Assembly: GCA_003506895.1 (NCBI GenBank)
Contig: DNXO01000162.1
Coordinates: forward strand, 114,310 to 178,309
DNA length: 64,000 nucleotides
From: Acetobacteraceae bacterium
Lineage (GTDB): Bacteria; Pseudomonadota; Alphaproteobacteria; Acetobacterales; Acetobacteraceae
Direction: 5' to 3'
In this document: positions 8,842 to 17,788 of the stretch, piece after piece
Layout: the number at the start of each line of letters is the position of its first letter
Position numbering within the stretch: position 1 is the stretch's first letter
Position numbers and translations under genes: made by a program
The notes under the pieces: model-generated
Database searches by the model: none
Told to the model about the DNA's origin: nothing
What the model saw: the letters and a program-made list of their open reading frames with translations, nothing else

Positions 8842-8874
8842 AAACAGCGGCCAGGACAGGCCTGGCCGCTGTTT
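8842..8874. terminator. Perfect 14-bp inverted repeat (hairpin) after the OFA transporter gene
   Basis: Arms AAACAGCGGCCAGG and CCTGGCCGCTGTTT pair perfectly around a 5-base loop. The hairpin lies 29 bases after the transporter stop and has only TTT on its 3' side, so it is at best a weak intrinsic terminator. A strong Shine-Dalgarno (AAAGGAGGT) and the 27-codon ORF at 8891 follow immediately, suggesting it may act as a 5' UTR structure of that ORF. Confidence 0.7.
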
Positions 8875-8890
8875 AGGAAAGGAGGTAACG

Positions 8891-8974
8891 ATGGCTCATA
8901 CCCATCGCGCTACCCTGCTGAAGATAGTGGTGATCTGGATCATAAAGGTCAAGATCATTCGCATTCGGAAGTAA
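8891..8974 (+). CDS. Candidate 27-residue small protein (MAHTH start) with strong ribosome binding site
   Basis: The ORF starts ATG GCT CAT ACC CAT and encodes MAHTHRATLLKIVV and then WIIKVKIIRIRK, a short hydrophobic-basic peptide with the look of a single membrane-interacting helix. AAAGGAGGTAACG places a near-perfect Shine-Dalgarno about six bases before the ATG, much stronger than for most genes here. The ORF is flanked by two hairpins (8842-8874 and 8981-9018). I recognise no family. A second, similarly built module (hairpin, GGAGG, ATGGCT...) occurs at 36321-36405, which argues against chance. Translation is not demonstrated; it could also be a leader or regulatory ORF. Confidence 0.45.
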   Translation: MAHTHRATLLKIVVIWIIKVKIIRIRK

Positions 8975-8980
8975 GGGGGC

Positions 8981-9018
8981 AGGCTGGCCGCGAGGGACTT
9001 GCCCCAAACGGCCAGCCT
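8981..9018. terminator. Inverted repeat, probable bidirectional terminator between small ORF and gatB
   Basis: Perfect 10-bp arms AGGCTGGCCG and CGGCCAGCCT with an 18-base loop lie between the stop of the 27-codon ORF and the convergent gatB stop codon, which the right arm reaches. The position fits termination of both converging transcripts, although no clear T-run is present. Confidence 0.5.
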
Positions 9019-10480
9019 ACTCCTTTTCGCCGGCCAACCGGCGCTTCAGCGTTTCATTGATCAGCCCCGGGTTTCCCTTGCCGGCCATCGCTTTCATTGT
9101 CTGGCCCACAAAGAACCCGAACAGTTTGTCTTTCCCGGACCGGTATTCCGCCACCTTCTCCGGATTGGCCGCCAGGATACGGTCAACCGCTTCATCGATC
9201 GCGCCCGTATCGGTGACCTGACGCAACCCCTTCTCATCCACGATCGCCGCCGCGTCCTTGCCGGTTTCGACCATCGCCTCGAACACATCCTTGGCGATAC
9301 GGCCATTGATGGTGTTATCGGCCATCAGGTCCAACAGACCACCCAGCGCCGTCGCCGTCACCGGCGTATCTTCAATCGAGCGACCGAGACGGTTCAACGC
9401 AGCGAAGAAATCGCCCGTCACCCAGTTGGCGGCAATCTTTGCATCGCGGCCCTTCGCGACGGTTTCATAGAACTCCGCCGTCGCTTTTTCGGCCACCAGA
9501 ACCGACGCGTCGTACGGCGTCAATCCATACACCTGTATAAACCGAGCCCTCTTCGCATCCGGCAGTTCCGGCAACGAGGCCTTCAACCCAGCGATCCAGT
9601 CCTCATCAAGCACCAGCGGCAGCAGATCCGGGTCGGGGAAGTAACGGTAGTCATGGGCATCCTCTTTCGACCGCATTGACCGGGTAATGCCTCGCCCGCT
9701 GTCAAACAACCGCGTTTCCTGGGTGACCGTCCCGCCCGACTCCCACACCTCGATCTGGCGCATCGCCTCGGCCTCGACCGCCTGCATCACGAAGCGGATG
9801 GAGTTGACGTTCTTCACCTCACAGCGCGTTCGATACGGCTCGCCGTGCTTGCGCACAGACACATTCACGTCGGCACGCATGGACCCTTCCTCCATATTGC
9901 CGTCGCACGTCCCCAGATAGCGCAGGATAGAGCGCAGCTTGCGCACGTAGGCACCGGCTTCCTCGGGGCTGCGGATATCCGGCTCCGACACGATCTCCAT
10001 CAGCGCGACGCCGGATCGGTTGAGATCGATCAGCGACTTCGTCGGATGCTGGTCGTGGATCGACTTCCCCGCATCCTGCTCCAGATGCAGGCGCGTGATG
10101 CCGATGGTCTTGGTCGAGCCATCGGACAGTTCCACTTCGATCTCACCACTGCCGACGATGGGATGTTCGAACTGGCTGATCTGATAGCCCGACGGCAGAT
10201 CGGCGTAGAAGTAGTTCTTCCGGTCGAAGCGGCTGACGGCATGGATACGCGCGTTCAGGCCCAGCCCGGTGCGCACCGCCTGCGCGACACATTCCTGGTT
10301 GATCACCGGCAGCATCCCCGGGAACGCCGCGTCGACGAAGCTGACCTGACTGTTCGGTTCCGCGCCGAACGCCGTCGCCGCGCCGCTGAACAGCTTGGCA
10401 TTGCTGATCACCTGGGCGTGGACTTCCAGGCCGACCACGACCTCCCACGCACCGGTGCTGCCTTGCAGTTGGTAACTCAT
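9017..10480 (-). CDS. gatB: Asp-tRNA(Asn)/Glu-tRNA(Gln) amidotransferase subunit B
   Basis: A 487-residue GatB, which binds the misacylated tRNA and activates the side-chain carboxylate by phosphorylation before amide transfer. The catalytic cradle begins [13 protein letters not shown], with [37 protein letters not shown] and [20 protein letters not shown]. The tail domain ends in the C-terminal YqeY-like region [19 protein letters not shown]. The ATG at 10480 has GAAAGGCG eight bases upstream. gatB lies downstream of pepN and tenA on the same strand as gatCA but is separated from them by about 3.8 kb, so the gat genes are split. Confidence 0.97.
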   Translation of the reverse strand: MSYQLQGSTGAWEVVVGLEVHAQVISNAKLFSGAATAFGAEPNSQVSFVDAAFPGMLPVINQECVAQAVRTGLGLNARIHAVSRFDRKNYFYADLPSGYQISQFEHPIVGSGEIEVELSDGSTKTIGITRLHLEQDAGKSIHDQHPTKSLIDLNRSGVALMEIVSEPDIRSPEEAGAYVRKLRSILRYLGTCDGNMEEGSMRADVNVSVRKHGEPYRTRCEVKNVNSIRFVMQAVEAEAMRQIEVWESGGTVTQETRLFDSGRGITRSMRSKEDAHDYRYFPDPDLLPLVLDEDWIAGLKASLPELPDAKRARFIQVYGLTPYDASVLVAEKATAEFYETVAKGRDAKIAANWVTGDFFAALNRLGRSIEDTPVTATALGGLLDLMADNTINGRIAKDVFEAMVETGKDAAAIVDEKGLRQVTDTGAIDEAVDRILAANPEKVAEYRSGKDKLFGFFVGQTMKAMAGKGNPGLINETLKRRLAGEKE

Positions 10481-10519
10481 CGCTGCGCCTTTCAAGCGAA
10501 CCGTCCTACCCGCAGGGGT

Positions 10520-11200
10520 TTAGTCGCCGCCAACCGGTGCCGCAACCGCCGGCCACTCGCGTTGCTGGTAGGCACCGTCCCAGAACAGGTATTCATATTG
10601 GGTGGACCGCACGAAGGCCGTCATCATCCGCTGGCGCACCGCCTCGCTGGCACCGGCTGCGGCGGCATCGGTCGCGGCGATCACCGCGCGGACGGCATTG
10701 CCGAAGGCTTCATCCGAGTAGGTGTCGATCCATGCCTGATAGGGGTTGTTCGGCGGTGTTTGCCTGGCAATCGCCTTCCCCACCTCCCAGTAGATCCAGA
10801 AGCAGGGCAGCACCGCCGCGAGCAAGACCTCCCACGGCTCGTGATAAGCTGTGGCCAACAGGAAGCTGGTATAGCTGAGGCAATCGGGCGAGGGTTCGGC
10901 GTTGGTCGCATCCGCGCCAAACCGCGTCAGGTATTCACCGTGCAACGCCTGCTCGACGGCCACGGCCTCCAGCGCCGACTCCGCGAACAGCCGCAGGGTC
11001 GGCCCATCCGGCCCGCGCGCGCCGGCCATCGCCAGGATGCGTGCGTATTGATCGAGATACAGCGCATCCTGGATGACATAGAACTGGAACCGATCCCGCG
11101 ACAGCATGCCGGCCGTCAGTTCGCGGTTGAACGGCAACCCGTCGATCGCCGCCCGCAACGCCGTCGTGTTCTGCCATGCGAGGTCGCAAAACCCGGTCAT
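10520..11200 (-). CDS. tenA: TenA family protein (aminopyrimidine aminohydrolase/thiaminase II)
   Basis: A 226-residue all-helical TenA. Family members hydrolyse aminomethylaminopyrimidine (thiamine salvage) or thiamine. The catalytic set known from Bacillus TenA is recognisable: the acidic/aromatic pocket QDALYLDQYARIL; the nucleophilic Cys in LPCFWIYWEVGKAI, with its aromatic partner; YQAWIDTYSDEAF; and the acid in STQYEYLFWDGAY. The enzyme is therefore probably active. I chose the ATG at 11200 because the family start (CDLAWQNTTALRAAI) begins there and it overlaps the pepN stop by four bases (ATGA), indicating translational coupling with pepN. No thiamine-biosynthesis genes or TPP riboswitch were seen nearby. 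Confidence 0.88.
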   Translation of the reverse strand: MTGFCDLAWQNTTALRAAIDGLPFNRELTAGMLSRDRFQFYVIQDALYLDQYARILAMAGARGPDGPTLRLFAESALEAVAVEQALHGEYLTRFGADATNAEPSPDCLSYTSFLLATAYHEPWEVLLAAVLPCFWIYWEVGKAIARQTPPNNPYQAWIDTYSDEAFGNAVRAVIAATDAAAAGASEAVRQRMMTAFVRSTQYEYLFWDGAYQQREWPAVAAPVGGD

Positions 11201-13824
11201 GCGAGGCTCTTCGACGCCATTTCGAACGTATTCCGCGACAGCCCGGGCAGATCCAGGATGCGTTGCAGTTGCGCCTTCATCAGTCCCTGCCGAGCGGCAT
11301 CGAACCGCCGCCACTGACCCAGCGGGGAAACCATCCGAGCAGCGACCTGGCCGTTGGTGGGGTCGAGTTGGATGATGGTGTCGGCATACAGCCGGTATCC
11401 GGCGCCGGAGGCATCGTGGAACCGCACCTGGTTGCCCGCGAAACTGCTGATCAGCGCCCGTATCCGGTTCGGGTTGCGGAGATCGAAGTCCGGGTGGCGC
11501 TTCAACGCCTCGACCGCCTGGATTGTATCCGGCAGCGGCGACAGCGCCTGGATGGCGAACCACTTGTCCAGCACCAGCGGATCGGTCTTCCAGGCCGCAT
11601 AGAACGCGGCGAGCGCGTCCGTCCGTTCCTGGCAATCCACACCGGAGAGAATGCCCAGCGCCGCCAGGACATCCGTCATGCTTTGAGCGGCATCGAACTG
11701 CGCCTTGGCCAGCGAAACCGCTGCCTTGTCACCGCTGGCAACCAGATAACTCAGGCAGGCATTGCGCAAGGACCGCCGGCCGATCGCCGGCCCGTCGATC
11801 GAATAGCCGGCGTGATCCGTCAGCGTGTCGTACGTCGCACGCAGCCGGTCAGCCAACGCACGTCCGATAGCCGCGCGAACCATGTCGCGGGCCACATGAA
11901 TAGCGTCGGCATCGACGACGTCCATGCGGTCGGCCAGGGTCGCCTCGCCGGGAAGCGCCAAGGCCTCGGCGGCAAAGGCGGGCTCCTGGTCAAGCGCCGC
12001 CGCTGCGGCCTCGATCAACGCGTGATCGACGGCGGGTTCTTCCCCAGCCTGGATCTTGGCGACCATCTCCAGCAGCGCGGCGGTGGCAAACTGCTGCCCG
12101 GACTCCCACCGCACGAACGGATCGGTGTCATGCGCCGCCAGGAAGCGCAGACGGTCGGGAGTCAGCCCCGACAGCTTCACCGGCGCGGAGAAATCCCGTA
12201 GCAGCGAAGGAACCGGCGGGCTGGCGACATCGACGAACTCGAAACGGTTTTCCGCCCCGGTCGCCAACAGCACACGCGTGCCGGATATCGCGGCGGGCTC
12301 ACCTTCCAGCCGTGTCGCCAGCTCCTGACCGTTACCATCCAGCAGACCCATCGCAACCGGAATGACCTGCGGCTGTTTGACCGGCTGGCCCGGCGTCGGC
12401 TTCGTCGTCTGGCGCAAGGTCAAGGAGTAACGCTTCGTCGCCGGATCATACGCATCTTCAACCGATACCTCCGGCGTGCCCGCCTGATGATACCACAGCT
12501 TGAAATCAGTCAGATCAACGCCCGAGGCATCCTGCATCGCCTGGACAAAGTCGTTGATCGTCACGGCATGGTTGTCATGCCGCTGGAAATACAAATCCAT
12601 CCCACGCCGAAACGCCGCTCGGCCAATGATCGTGGCCATCATCCGGATGACCTCGGCGCCTTTGTTGTAAATGGTCGAGGTATAGAAGTTATCGATCGCC
12701 AGATAGCTCGCCGGCTGCACCGGATGTGCCAGCGGGCCGCCATCCTCCCGGAACTGCGCCGCACGCAGCGCCCGCACATCCCCGATCCGCTTCACCGCCC
12801 GGCTGCCCTGATCGGCCGAGAACTCCTGATCCCGATAAACCGTCAACCCTTCCTTCAGGGAAAGCTGGAACCAGTCACGGCAAGTAACCCGATTGCCCGT
12901 CCAGTTGTGGAAATACTCATGCGCGATGACGGACTCGATGCCCTGGTAATCGGTGTCGGTCGCGGTTTCCGGGCGCGCCAGAACGTATTTCGTATTGAAT
13001 ACGTTCAGGCCCTTGTTTTCCATCGCCCCCATGTTGAAATCCGATACGGCGGCGATGTTGAAAACGTCCAGATCGTACTCAAGCCCGAACACGTCCTCAT
13101 CCCAGGACATCGACGCCTTCAGCGACCGCATCGCGTGATCGCAACGATCCTCGTCGCCGCGACGAACATAAATGCCAAGTTCGACATTGCGGCCGGAGCG
13201 GGTGACGAAGCCGTCGTGGACCGAAACCAGATCGCCGGCCACCAGCGCGAACAAATAGCACGGTTTCGGATGCGGATCGATCCAGGTGACCTGATGCAGC
13301 CCGTTGCCGGCATCGGTCACCGGCCCGGGGTTGCCGTTCGACAGCATCACCGGACACGCCATCTTTTCAGCGACGATCGTGGTCGTATAGCGCGACATCA
13401 CGTCGGGCCGGTCCGGGAAGTAGGTGATCCGGCGAAATCCCTGTGCCTCGCATTGGGTGAAATAGTTCCCACCCGAAACGTACAAACCGCTGAGTTCACT
13501 GTTGGCCTTGGGCGAAATCAGCGTTTGAATCTCCAGCACACAGGCGTCCGGCATGTCGTCGATGACCAAACCGCCAGCCACCACCCGGGGTTCGATCAGG
13601 ACGCCGTCACGGGTGACGCTGGTCAGCGTCAAAGCCTCGCCATCAAGATGCAGCGACGTGTCGGCGGACGAACGCCGAACCGACAGGCGAGAAACCACCG
13701 TCGTCGCATCCTCATTCAAATGGAACGTCAGATCGACCGTGTCGATCAGGAACGCCGGTGGCGTGTAATCCGCCAGCCTGATTTCCTTGGGCGCTGTGTC
13801 GGTGGCAATGGCATCGGCTGGCAT
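11197..13824 (-). CDS. pepN: Aminopeptidase N (M1 family zinc metallopeptidase)
   Basis: An 875-residue cytoplasmic aminopeptidase that removes N-terminal residues from peptides. The substrate-anchoring GAMENKGLNVFN and the zinc motif HEYFHNWTGNRVTCRD followed by SLKEGLTVYRD (HExxH and a downstream Glu) are intact. The C-terminal half shows the Ig-like and helical domains of the E. coli-type PepN (FKLWYHQAGTPEVSV, then an alpha-solenoid up to RNTFEMASKSLA). Length matches the family. It overlaps tenA by four bases. The start ATG at 13824 precedes the conserved RLADYTPPAFLIDTVDLTF. Confidence 0.96.
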   Translation of the reverse strand: MPADAIATDTAPKEIRLADYTPPAFLIDTVDLTFHLNEDATTVVSRLSVRRSSADTSLHLDGEALTLTSVTRDGVLIEPRVVAGGLVIDDMPDACVLEIQTLISPKANSELSGLYVSGGNYFTQCEAQGFRRITYFPDRPDVMSRYTTTIVAEKMACPVMLSNGNPGPVTDAGNGLHQVTWIDPHPKPCYLFALVAGDLVSVHDGFVTRSGRNVELGIYVRRGDEDRCDHAMRSLKASMSWDEDVFGLEYDLDVFNIAAVSDFNMGAMENKGLNVFNTKYVLARPETATDTDYQGIESVIAHEYFHNWTGNRVTCRDWFQLSLKEGLTVYRDQEFSADQGSRAVKRIGDVRALRAAQFREDGGPLAHPVQPASYLAIDNFYTSTIYNKGAEVIRMMATIIGRAAFRRGMDLYFQRHDNHAVTINDFVQAMQDASGVDLTDFKLWYHQAGTPEVSVEDAYDPATKRYSLTLRQTTKPTPGQPVKQPQVIPVAMGLLDGNGQELATRLEGEPAAISGTRVLLATGAENRFEFVDVASPPVPSLLRDFSAPVKLSGLTPDRLRFLAAHDTDPFVRWESGQQFATAALLEMVAKIQAGEEPAVDHALIEAAAAALDQEPAFAAEALALPGEATLADRMDVVDADAIHVARDMVRAAIGRALADRLRATYDTLTDHAGYSIDGPAIGRRSLRNACLSYLVASGDKAAVSLAKAQFDAAQSMTDVLAALGILSGVDCQERTDALAAFYAAWKTDPLVLDKWFAIQALSPLPDTIQAVEALKRHPDFDLRNPNRIRALISSFAGNQVRFHDASGAGYRLYADTIIQLDPTNGQVAARMVSPLGQWRRFDAARQGLMKAQLQRILDLPGLSRNTFEMASKSLA

Positions 13825-14067
13825 GATGTCTCCGGCTGTCTGGTCGGGATTGACTCTAGCACCGCGATATCGGCGGTGTCAGCCAAGGGACAAGGCAGGG
13901 CTGGTCCTGGGCCGCTCTATATCCGCCATGACCGCGCATCCGAATGCCCCGTCGGTCGGATCCAGCAGTTCTTATTTTGGCGAAGCAATCGTGCCGACCT
14001 CTATCGTCGTCGCTTGCACAGAGCATAGCCCAATCAGTATAGGCTTGGCATTCCAGGAGAGTGTCCC

Positions 14068-14256
14068 ATGGCCCGCCACGGTCAAGATCGCGCAACTGCT
14101 GTGGAACCGGAACACGCAGCGCTCGGTGCGCCCCCACCCCAGATCCAACGCCTAAAAGCGATCCAGGCCGAGTTTCAGGCCCTGCGCAGCCCCGGCAGCC
14201 AATCCGCGGACAAGGCGTTCTTCGACGACCTGTCCGGGGATATCGCCCTCGGCTAA
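14068..14256 (+). CDS. Small conserved-looking protein of unknown function (62 residues)
   Basis: A 62-residue ORF with AGGAGAG seven bases before the ATG, a good ribosome binding site. Its stop codon interlocks with the convergent gatA stop (CTAA). It is mostly helical and polar: [19 protein letters not shown], then [17 protein letters not shown]. The acidic, Phe-rich C-terminal tail resembles the toxin-binding tails of small antitoxins, but no toxin gene is adjacent and I cannot place it in a family. The about 240-base region between pepN and this gene presumably carries the promoters of both divergent genes. Confidence 0.5.
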   Translation: MARHGQDRATAVEPEHAALGAPPPQIQRLKAIQAEFQALRSPGSQSADKAFFDDLSGDIALG

Positions 14257-15734
14257 CCGCCAGCCCGGATCGCCGGCAACGCCGAAAATCCAGCGGCCTG
14301 TTCCAGCGCCGCGGACACCGCGAACACGGTTTCCTCATCGAACGGCTTGCCAATCACCTGCAGCCCCAGCGGCAGACCGTTCGCATCCAGGCCCACCGGC
14401 ACCGAGGCAGCCGGCACGCCCGCCAAATTCGCCGGCACCGTGAACAGGTCGTTCAGATACATCTTGATCGGATCGTCCATGTTCTCGCCCTGGGCGAACG
14501 CGGCGGACGGCGTAGTCGGCGTCAGCAACGCATCCACCCCGGCGAACGCGTCGGTGAAATCCTTCAGGATCAGCGCCCGGATTTTCTGCGCCTTCAGGTA
14601 GTAGGCATCGTAATAGCCAGCCGACAGCACATAGGTGCCGATCAGGATGCGGCGACGCACCTCCGGCCCGAACCCCTCGGCCCGGGTGCGTTCGTAAAGG
14701 TCCCGCAGATCCTCACCACCCTCCCGCGCGCCGAAACGCACGCCATCGTAGCGGGCAAGGTTCGAGGACGCCTCGGCCGGCGCCACGATGTAGTAGGTCG
14801 CAAGACCATGCTTCGTGTGCGGCAGGGACACATCCACAATCTCGGCCCCCGCGGCGCGCAGCCAATCCAGGCCTTGCTGCCACAGGGCATCGATCTCCGC
14901 CGGCATCCCCTCGGAGCGATACTCCTTCGGCACGCCGATCCGCAGACCCTTCACGCCCCGGGCGCACGCAGCCTCGAAATCCGGCACCGCGATGTTGGCG
15001 CTGGTGGAGTCCTTCGGATCGTGCCCGGCCATGGAACCCAGCAGAATGGCGCTGTCCCGCACGGTGCGGGCAAACGGCCCCGGGTGATCCAGCGATGACG
15101 CGAATGCGACCACGCCCCAGCGCGAACACCGCCCATAGGTCGGCTTCACGCCCACCAACCCACAGAACGAGGCCGGCTGACGAATAGACCCGCCGGTATC
15201 GGTTCCGGTCGCGCCCATCGCCAGACGGGCTGACACAGCCGCGGCCGATCCACCGGACGATCCACCGGGCACCAGCACGGCGGTATCGTCCTGCTTGCGC
15301 TTCCAAGGATTTTCGACCGGTCCATAGGCCGAGGTCATGTTCGATGACCCCATCGCGAACTCATCCAGGTTCGCCTTGCCCAGGAACACCGCGCCGTCAC
15401 GCAGCAGGTTGGCGGTGACGGTGCTCTCATACGGCGGCACGAACGGGCCCAGGATCTTGCTGCCGGCCGTGGTGCGGACACCCTCGGTGCAAAACAGATC
15501 CTTGATGGCCAGCGGAATGCCGGTCAGCGCCCGCTGCCCGCCCGCCGCCAACGCGGCATCGGCCGCCCGCGCCTGATCCACCGCCCTCGCGTGGCTGACG
15601 GTGATGAACGCGTTCAGCCGCGGGTTCAGCGCCTCGATCGCATGCAGGTGCGCCATCGTCAGATCGACGGCGGAGAATTCTTTCGCGCGCAGCCCGTCAC
15701 GGGCCCGGGCGATGGTTAGGTCAGTCAGGCTCAT
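14253..15734 (-). CDS. gatA: Asp-tRNA(Asn)/Glu-tRNA(Gln) amidotransferase subunit A
   Basis: A 493-residue amidase-signature enzyme, the glutaminase subunit of GatCAB. The Ser-cisSer-Lys triad is visible: Lys in [14 protein letters not shown], cis-Ser in [17 protein letters not shown], and the nucleophile in [19 protein letters not shown]. It overlaps gatC by four bases (ATGA), and the two are surely co-translated. Its stop overlaps that of the small convergent ORF. Together with gatB this allows tRNA-dependent Asn and/or Gln synthesis. Because GlnRS is present in the window, the essential role is probably Asn-tRNA formation unless AsnRS exists elsewhere. Confidence 0.97.
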   Translation of the reverse strand: MSLTDLTIARARDGLRAKEFSAVDLTMAHLHAIEALNPRLNAFITVSHARAVDQARAADAALAAGGQRALTGIPLAIKDLFCTEGVRTTAGSKILGPFVPPYESTVTANLLRDGAVFLGKANLDEFAMGSSNMTSAYGPVENPWKRKQDDTAVLVPGGSSGGSAAAVSARLAMGATGTDTGGSIRQPASFCGLVGVKPTYGRCSRWGVVAFASSLDHPGPFARTVRDSAILLGSMAGHDPKDSTSANIAVPDFEAACARGVKGLRIGVPKEYRSEGMPAEIDALWQQGLDWLRAAGAEIVDVSLPHTKHGLATYYIVAPAEASSNLARYDGVRFGAREGGEDLRDLYERTRAEGFGPEVRRRILIGTYVLSAGYYDAYYLKAQKIRALILKDFTDAFAGVDALLTPTTPSAAFAQGENMDDPIKMYLNDLFTVPANLAGVPAASVPVGLDANGLPLGLQVIGKPFDEETVFAVSAALEQAAGFSALPAIRAGG

Positions 15735-16018
15735 TCGACGACTTTCGGGACGGCGAAGAAATCGCCGATGCGTTCAGGGGCGTTTGCCAGGATCTTCTCG
15801 GGATAGCCGCCATCGGTGACGATATCGGCCCGCATGGCCATCGCCATGTTCGCGGCGCCGGTCAGCGGCTCGACGCCGGTGACATCGACTTCGTTGAGCT
15901 GCTCGATCCACCCAAGGATACCGTTCAGTTCCTGGCACAGGTTTTCGACCTCATGCTCCTCCACGCGGATGCGGGCGAGCGAGGCGATGCGGCGAATGGT
16001 CGCGTGATCGAGCGACAT
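15731..16018 (-). CDS. gatC: Asp-tRNA(Asn)/Glu-tRNA(Gln) amidotransferase subunit C
   Basis: A 95-residue GatC, the small subunit that wraps between GatA and GatB. The family pattern is clear: [19 protein letters not shown] at the start, [19 protein letters not shown] in the middle, the GVEPLTG segment, and the [20 protein letters not shown]-terminal clamp ending FFAVPKVVE. It is the first gene of the gatCA operon, transcribed away from ruvX with about 50 bases between the starts. Confidence 0.96.
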   Translation of the reverse strand: MSLDHATIRRIASLARIRVEEHEVENLCQELNGILGWIEQLNEVDVTGVEPLTGAANMAMAMRADIVTDGGYPEKILANAPERIGDFFAVPKVVE

Positions 16019-16068
16019 GGGGGCGGAATCCCTTGGCTTGGCGAAGGGGCGGGACCATAACGACGCCC

Positions 16069-16536
16069 ATGGCTCTATTCAACCTGAGGGATTTGCTGGC
16101 GTCGCTAAGCGGCGACCAGCGTGTGATCGGCATCGACCCCGGATCGAAGACGATCGGACTGGCTCTGTCCGACGTGCATCGGACACTGGCGACACCATAT
16201 GGCAAGCTGAAGCGCGGTAAGCTAGCCGACAACGCGACGGCGATCGGCAAGATCGCGCTGACCGAGGGCGCTTACGGCCTGATCGTCGGCCTGCCGCTGT
16301 CGATGGACGGCACCGCCGGCCCCGCCGCCCAGGCCGCTCGGGATTGGACGCACGCGCTGTCCGACGCCATCGGGCTACCCGCGGCTCTATGGGATGAGCG
16401 GCTGTCCAGCGCCGCGGTCAACCGCTTCCTGGTCCAGGAGGCCGACCTGACTCGCGCCAAGCGTGCCGAAGTGGTCGATCAGGCGGCAGCTGCGTGGATG
16501 CTGCAATCGGCTTTGGATGCGGGGAAGCGGGCTTAA
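16069..16536 (+). CDS. ruvX: Putative pre-16S rRNA nuclease/Holliday junction resolvase, RuvX (YqgF)
   Basis: A 155-residue RNase H-fold protein implicated in processing the 5' end of pre-16S rRNA and historically annotated as a Holliday-junction resolvase. The catalytic Asp sits in VIGIDPGSKTIGLALSD, the second acidic residue in LWDERLSSAAVNRFL, and the third in KRAEVVDQAAAAWMLQSAL. I chose the ATG at 16069 because the conserved N terminus begins there; 12 upstream in-frame residues are not family-like. It is divergent from gatC. Confidence 0.93.
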   Translation: MALFNLRDLLASLSGDQRVIGIDPGSKTIGLALSDVHRTLATPYGKLKRGKLADNATAIGKIALTEGAYGLIVGLPLSMDGTAGPAAQAARDWTHALSDAIGLPAALWDERLSSAAVNRFLVQEADLTRAKRAEVVDQAAAAWMLQSALDAGKRA

Positions 16537-16578
16537 TGCTGAGGATTATCTCCCGGAACCCTCTACTCCAACAGTCGC

Positions 16579-16980
16579 TTGAATGGGCATGCCGCACTTG
16601 ACGCAAATTCCCTGACAGGACGAAATGTGGCGGAACCCGAACGTTTCCCACAAGACCAACCAGCGAGCATGCCGCAACCGCCCTGCAAACGGACAGAAAT
16701 CTCCATTAACAACGACTGCCTTGGGCCTCCCGAGTTGGCTTGGCTACACGCTTTTGCCGCACTTCCCGCTAAAGAGTTTCCGCCGTTGCCGTTGCAGGTG
16801 CGCAAAATGGGCTTAGATGGAAAGAAACTGATGCAATGGGAAAAGGACAACGAGGAATATCGGATCCAGGTGGGAGCAGACTATGAACGGAGGAAAAGGC
16901 GTATTTCCGACCTGACGGATTTGAGAAAATTTGCCACAGAATGGCACAAGACCCATCCATTTCTGTGGGCGTTGAAATAA
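16579..16980 (+). CDS. Hypothetical protein upstream of the HNH nuclease (possibly its split N-terminal half)
   Basis: A 133-residue reading frame of lower GC content than its neighbours. The C-terminal two thirds look genuinely coding: PELAWLHAFAALPAKEFPPL, then LMQWEKDNEEYRIQVGADYE and RKRRISDLTDLRKFATEWHK. The first 30 residues may not be translated; an ATG at 16669 is an alternative start. The end overlaps the next reading frame by 40 bases, and a single frameshift near 16970 would join it to the HNH domain. I recognise no domain in it. Confidence 0.4.
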   Translation: MNGHAALDANSLTGRNVAEPERFPQDQPASMPQPPCKRTEISINNDCLGPPELAWLHAFAALPAKEFPPLPLQVRKMGLDGKKLMQWEKDNEEYRIQVGADYERRKRRISDLTDLRKFATEWHKTHPFLWALK

Positions 16981-17321
16981 TAGGTGAGCATAATCTTGCC
17001 ATTGATGAACGCAGATATTACCAGCGGGTAAAATCACCGAAATCAAATGGAGGAAGGACTTATACACAGGAAGAAATAGAAGAAATCAGAATAGGACAAA
17101 AAAACCGCTGTAGGTATTTCCGATTTTGCGGAACGGCATTCGATACCGTCGGCTTCCAAATCGACCACAGGGTTCCCGTGACACGGGGCGGGCGCAATAC
17201 CAAGGACAACCTTCAGCTCCTCTGCGTCTCCTGCAACACTTCGAAAAAGAGTTCGGGACACGACGCTTTTGTGAGGAAGCTTAAAGCGTTATCGGGACGG
17301 TCAAATAGCGTGGGTGATTAG
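16941..17321 (+). CDS. HNH endonuclease domain protein
   Basis: A 126-residue protein with a zinc-binding HNH nuclease domain: CRYFRFCG, then FQIDHRVPVTRGGRNTKDNL (the H and Asn), then LLCVSCNTSKKSSG with the second Cys pair. The stretch before it, GGRTYTQEEIEEIRIGQKN, is typical of HNH domains in phage and restriction-like proteins. Codon use is strongly AT-biased compared with the flanks, indicating acquisition. The ATG at 16941 lies inside the preceding reading frame without an obvious ribosome binding site, so this may be the C-terminal part of a longer, frameshifted gene. Confidence 0.75.
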   Translation: MAQDPSISVGVEIIGEHNLAIDERRYYQRVKSPKSNGGRTYTQEEIEEIRIGQKNRCRYFRFCGTAFDTVGFQIDHRVPVTRGGRNTKDNLQLLCVSCNTSKKSSGHDAFVRKLKALSGRSNSVGD

Positions 17322-17453
17322 TTCACCGTTGGCCGTCGTCTAAATGGGATTCCGTGGGCGAAGCCACGCGGCAGTGTGGACGAAATCAGAGTTGGATTAC
17401 GCCGTCCATCGAAAAGATCGCCTTGGGCGATTGGGGATCGTCCGCTTTCAAAC

Positions 17454-17577
17454 GCGGAGATCGCCGAGGAGCGCAAAGCGCGCCGAGAAGAATTTTGGCT
17501 GGACCTCAAAGGCGACAGGCCAGGCGCGGCTCTGGGACGCGTTCTCGGCGGGCTCTGCGCTCCTCGGCGATCTCGGC
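17454..17577. repeat. Imperfect inverted repeat with about 36-bp arms in a 467-bp non-coding stretch
   Basis: The left arm (17454-17489, containing GAGATCGCCGAGGAGCGCA) is nearly the reverse complement of the right arm (17542-17577, containing TGCGCTCCTCGGCGATCTCG). Only about four mismatches are seen over 36 bases, with a 52-base loop. The stretch between the HNH gene and pyrC (17322-17788) holds no convincing gene. The element resembles mobile intergenic palindromes; its family is unknown to me. Confidence 0.65.
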
Positions 17578-17788
17578 ATCAAAAAAGACCACGGCACCGG
17601 CTGATCCGATATCCCGAGCAGCCTTTTAGGACGGGAAAGCAATGCCTAATTATAACCGCTTCGCGCGTCCGTCATCACGGGATTGGACAGCGCCGCCGCT
17701 ATGATGCGCTGCCGACAGCGTGCCTGCCCCCCCTGACCACGCCAACGACCGCTGCTATAGTCCGCCGCGAAACCGGAAAGGACCACCG

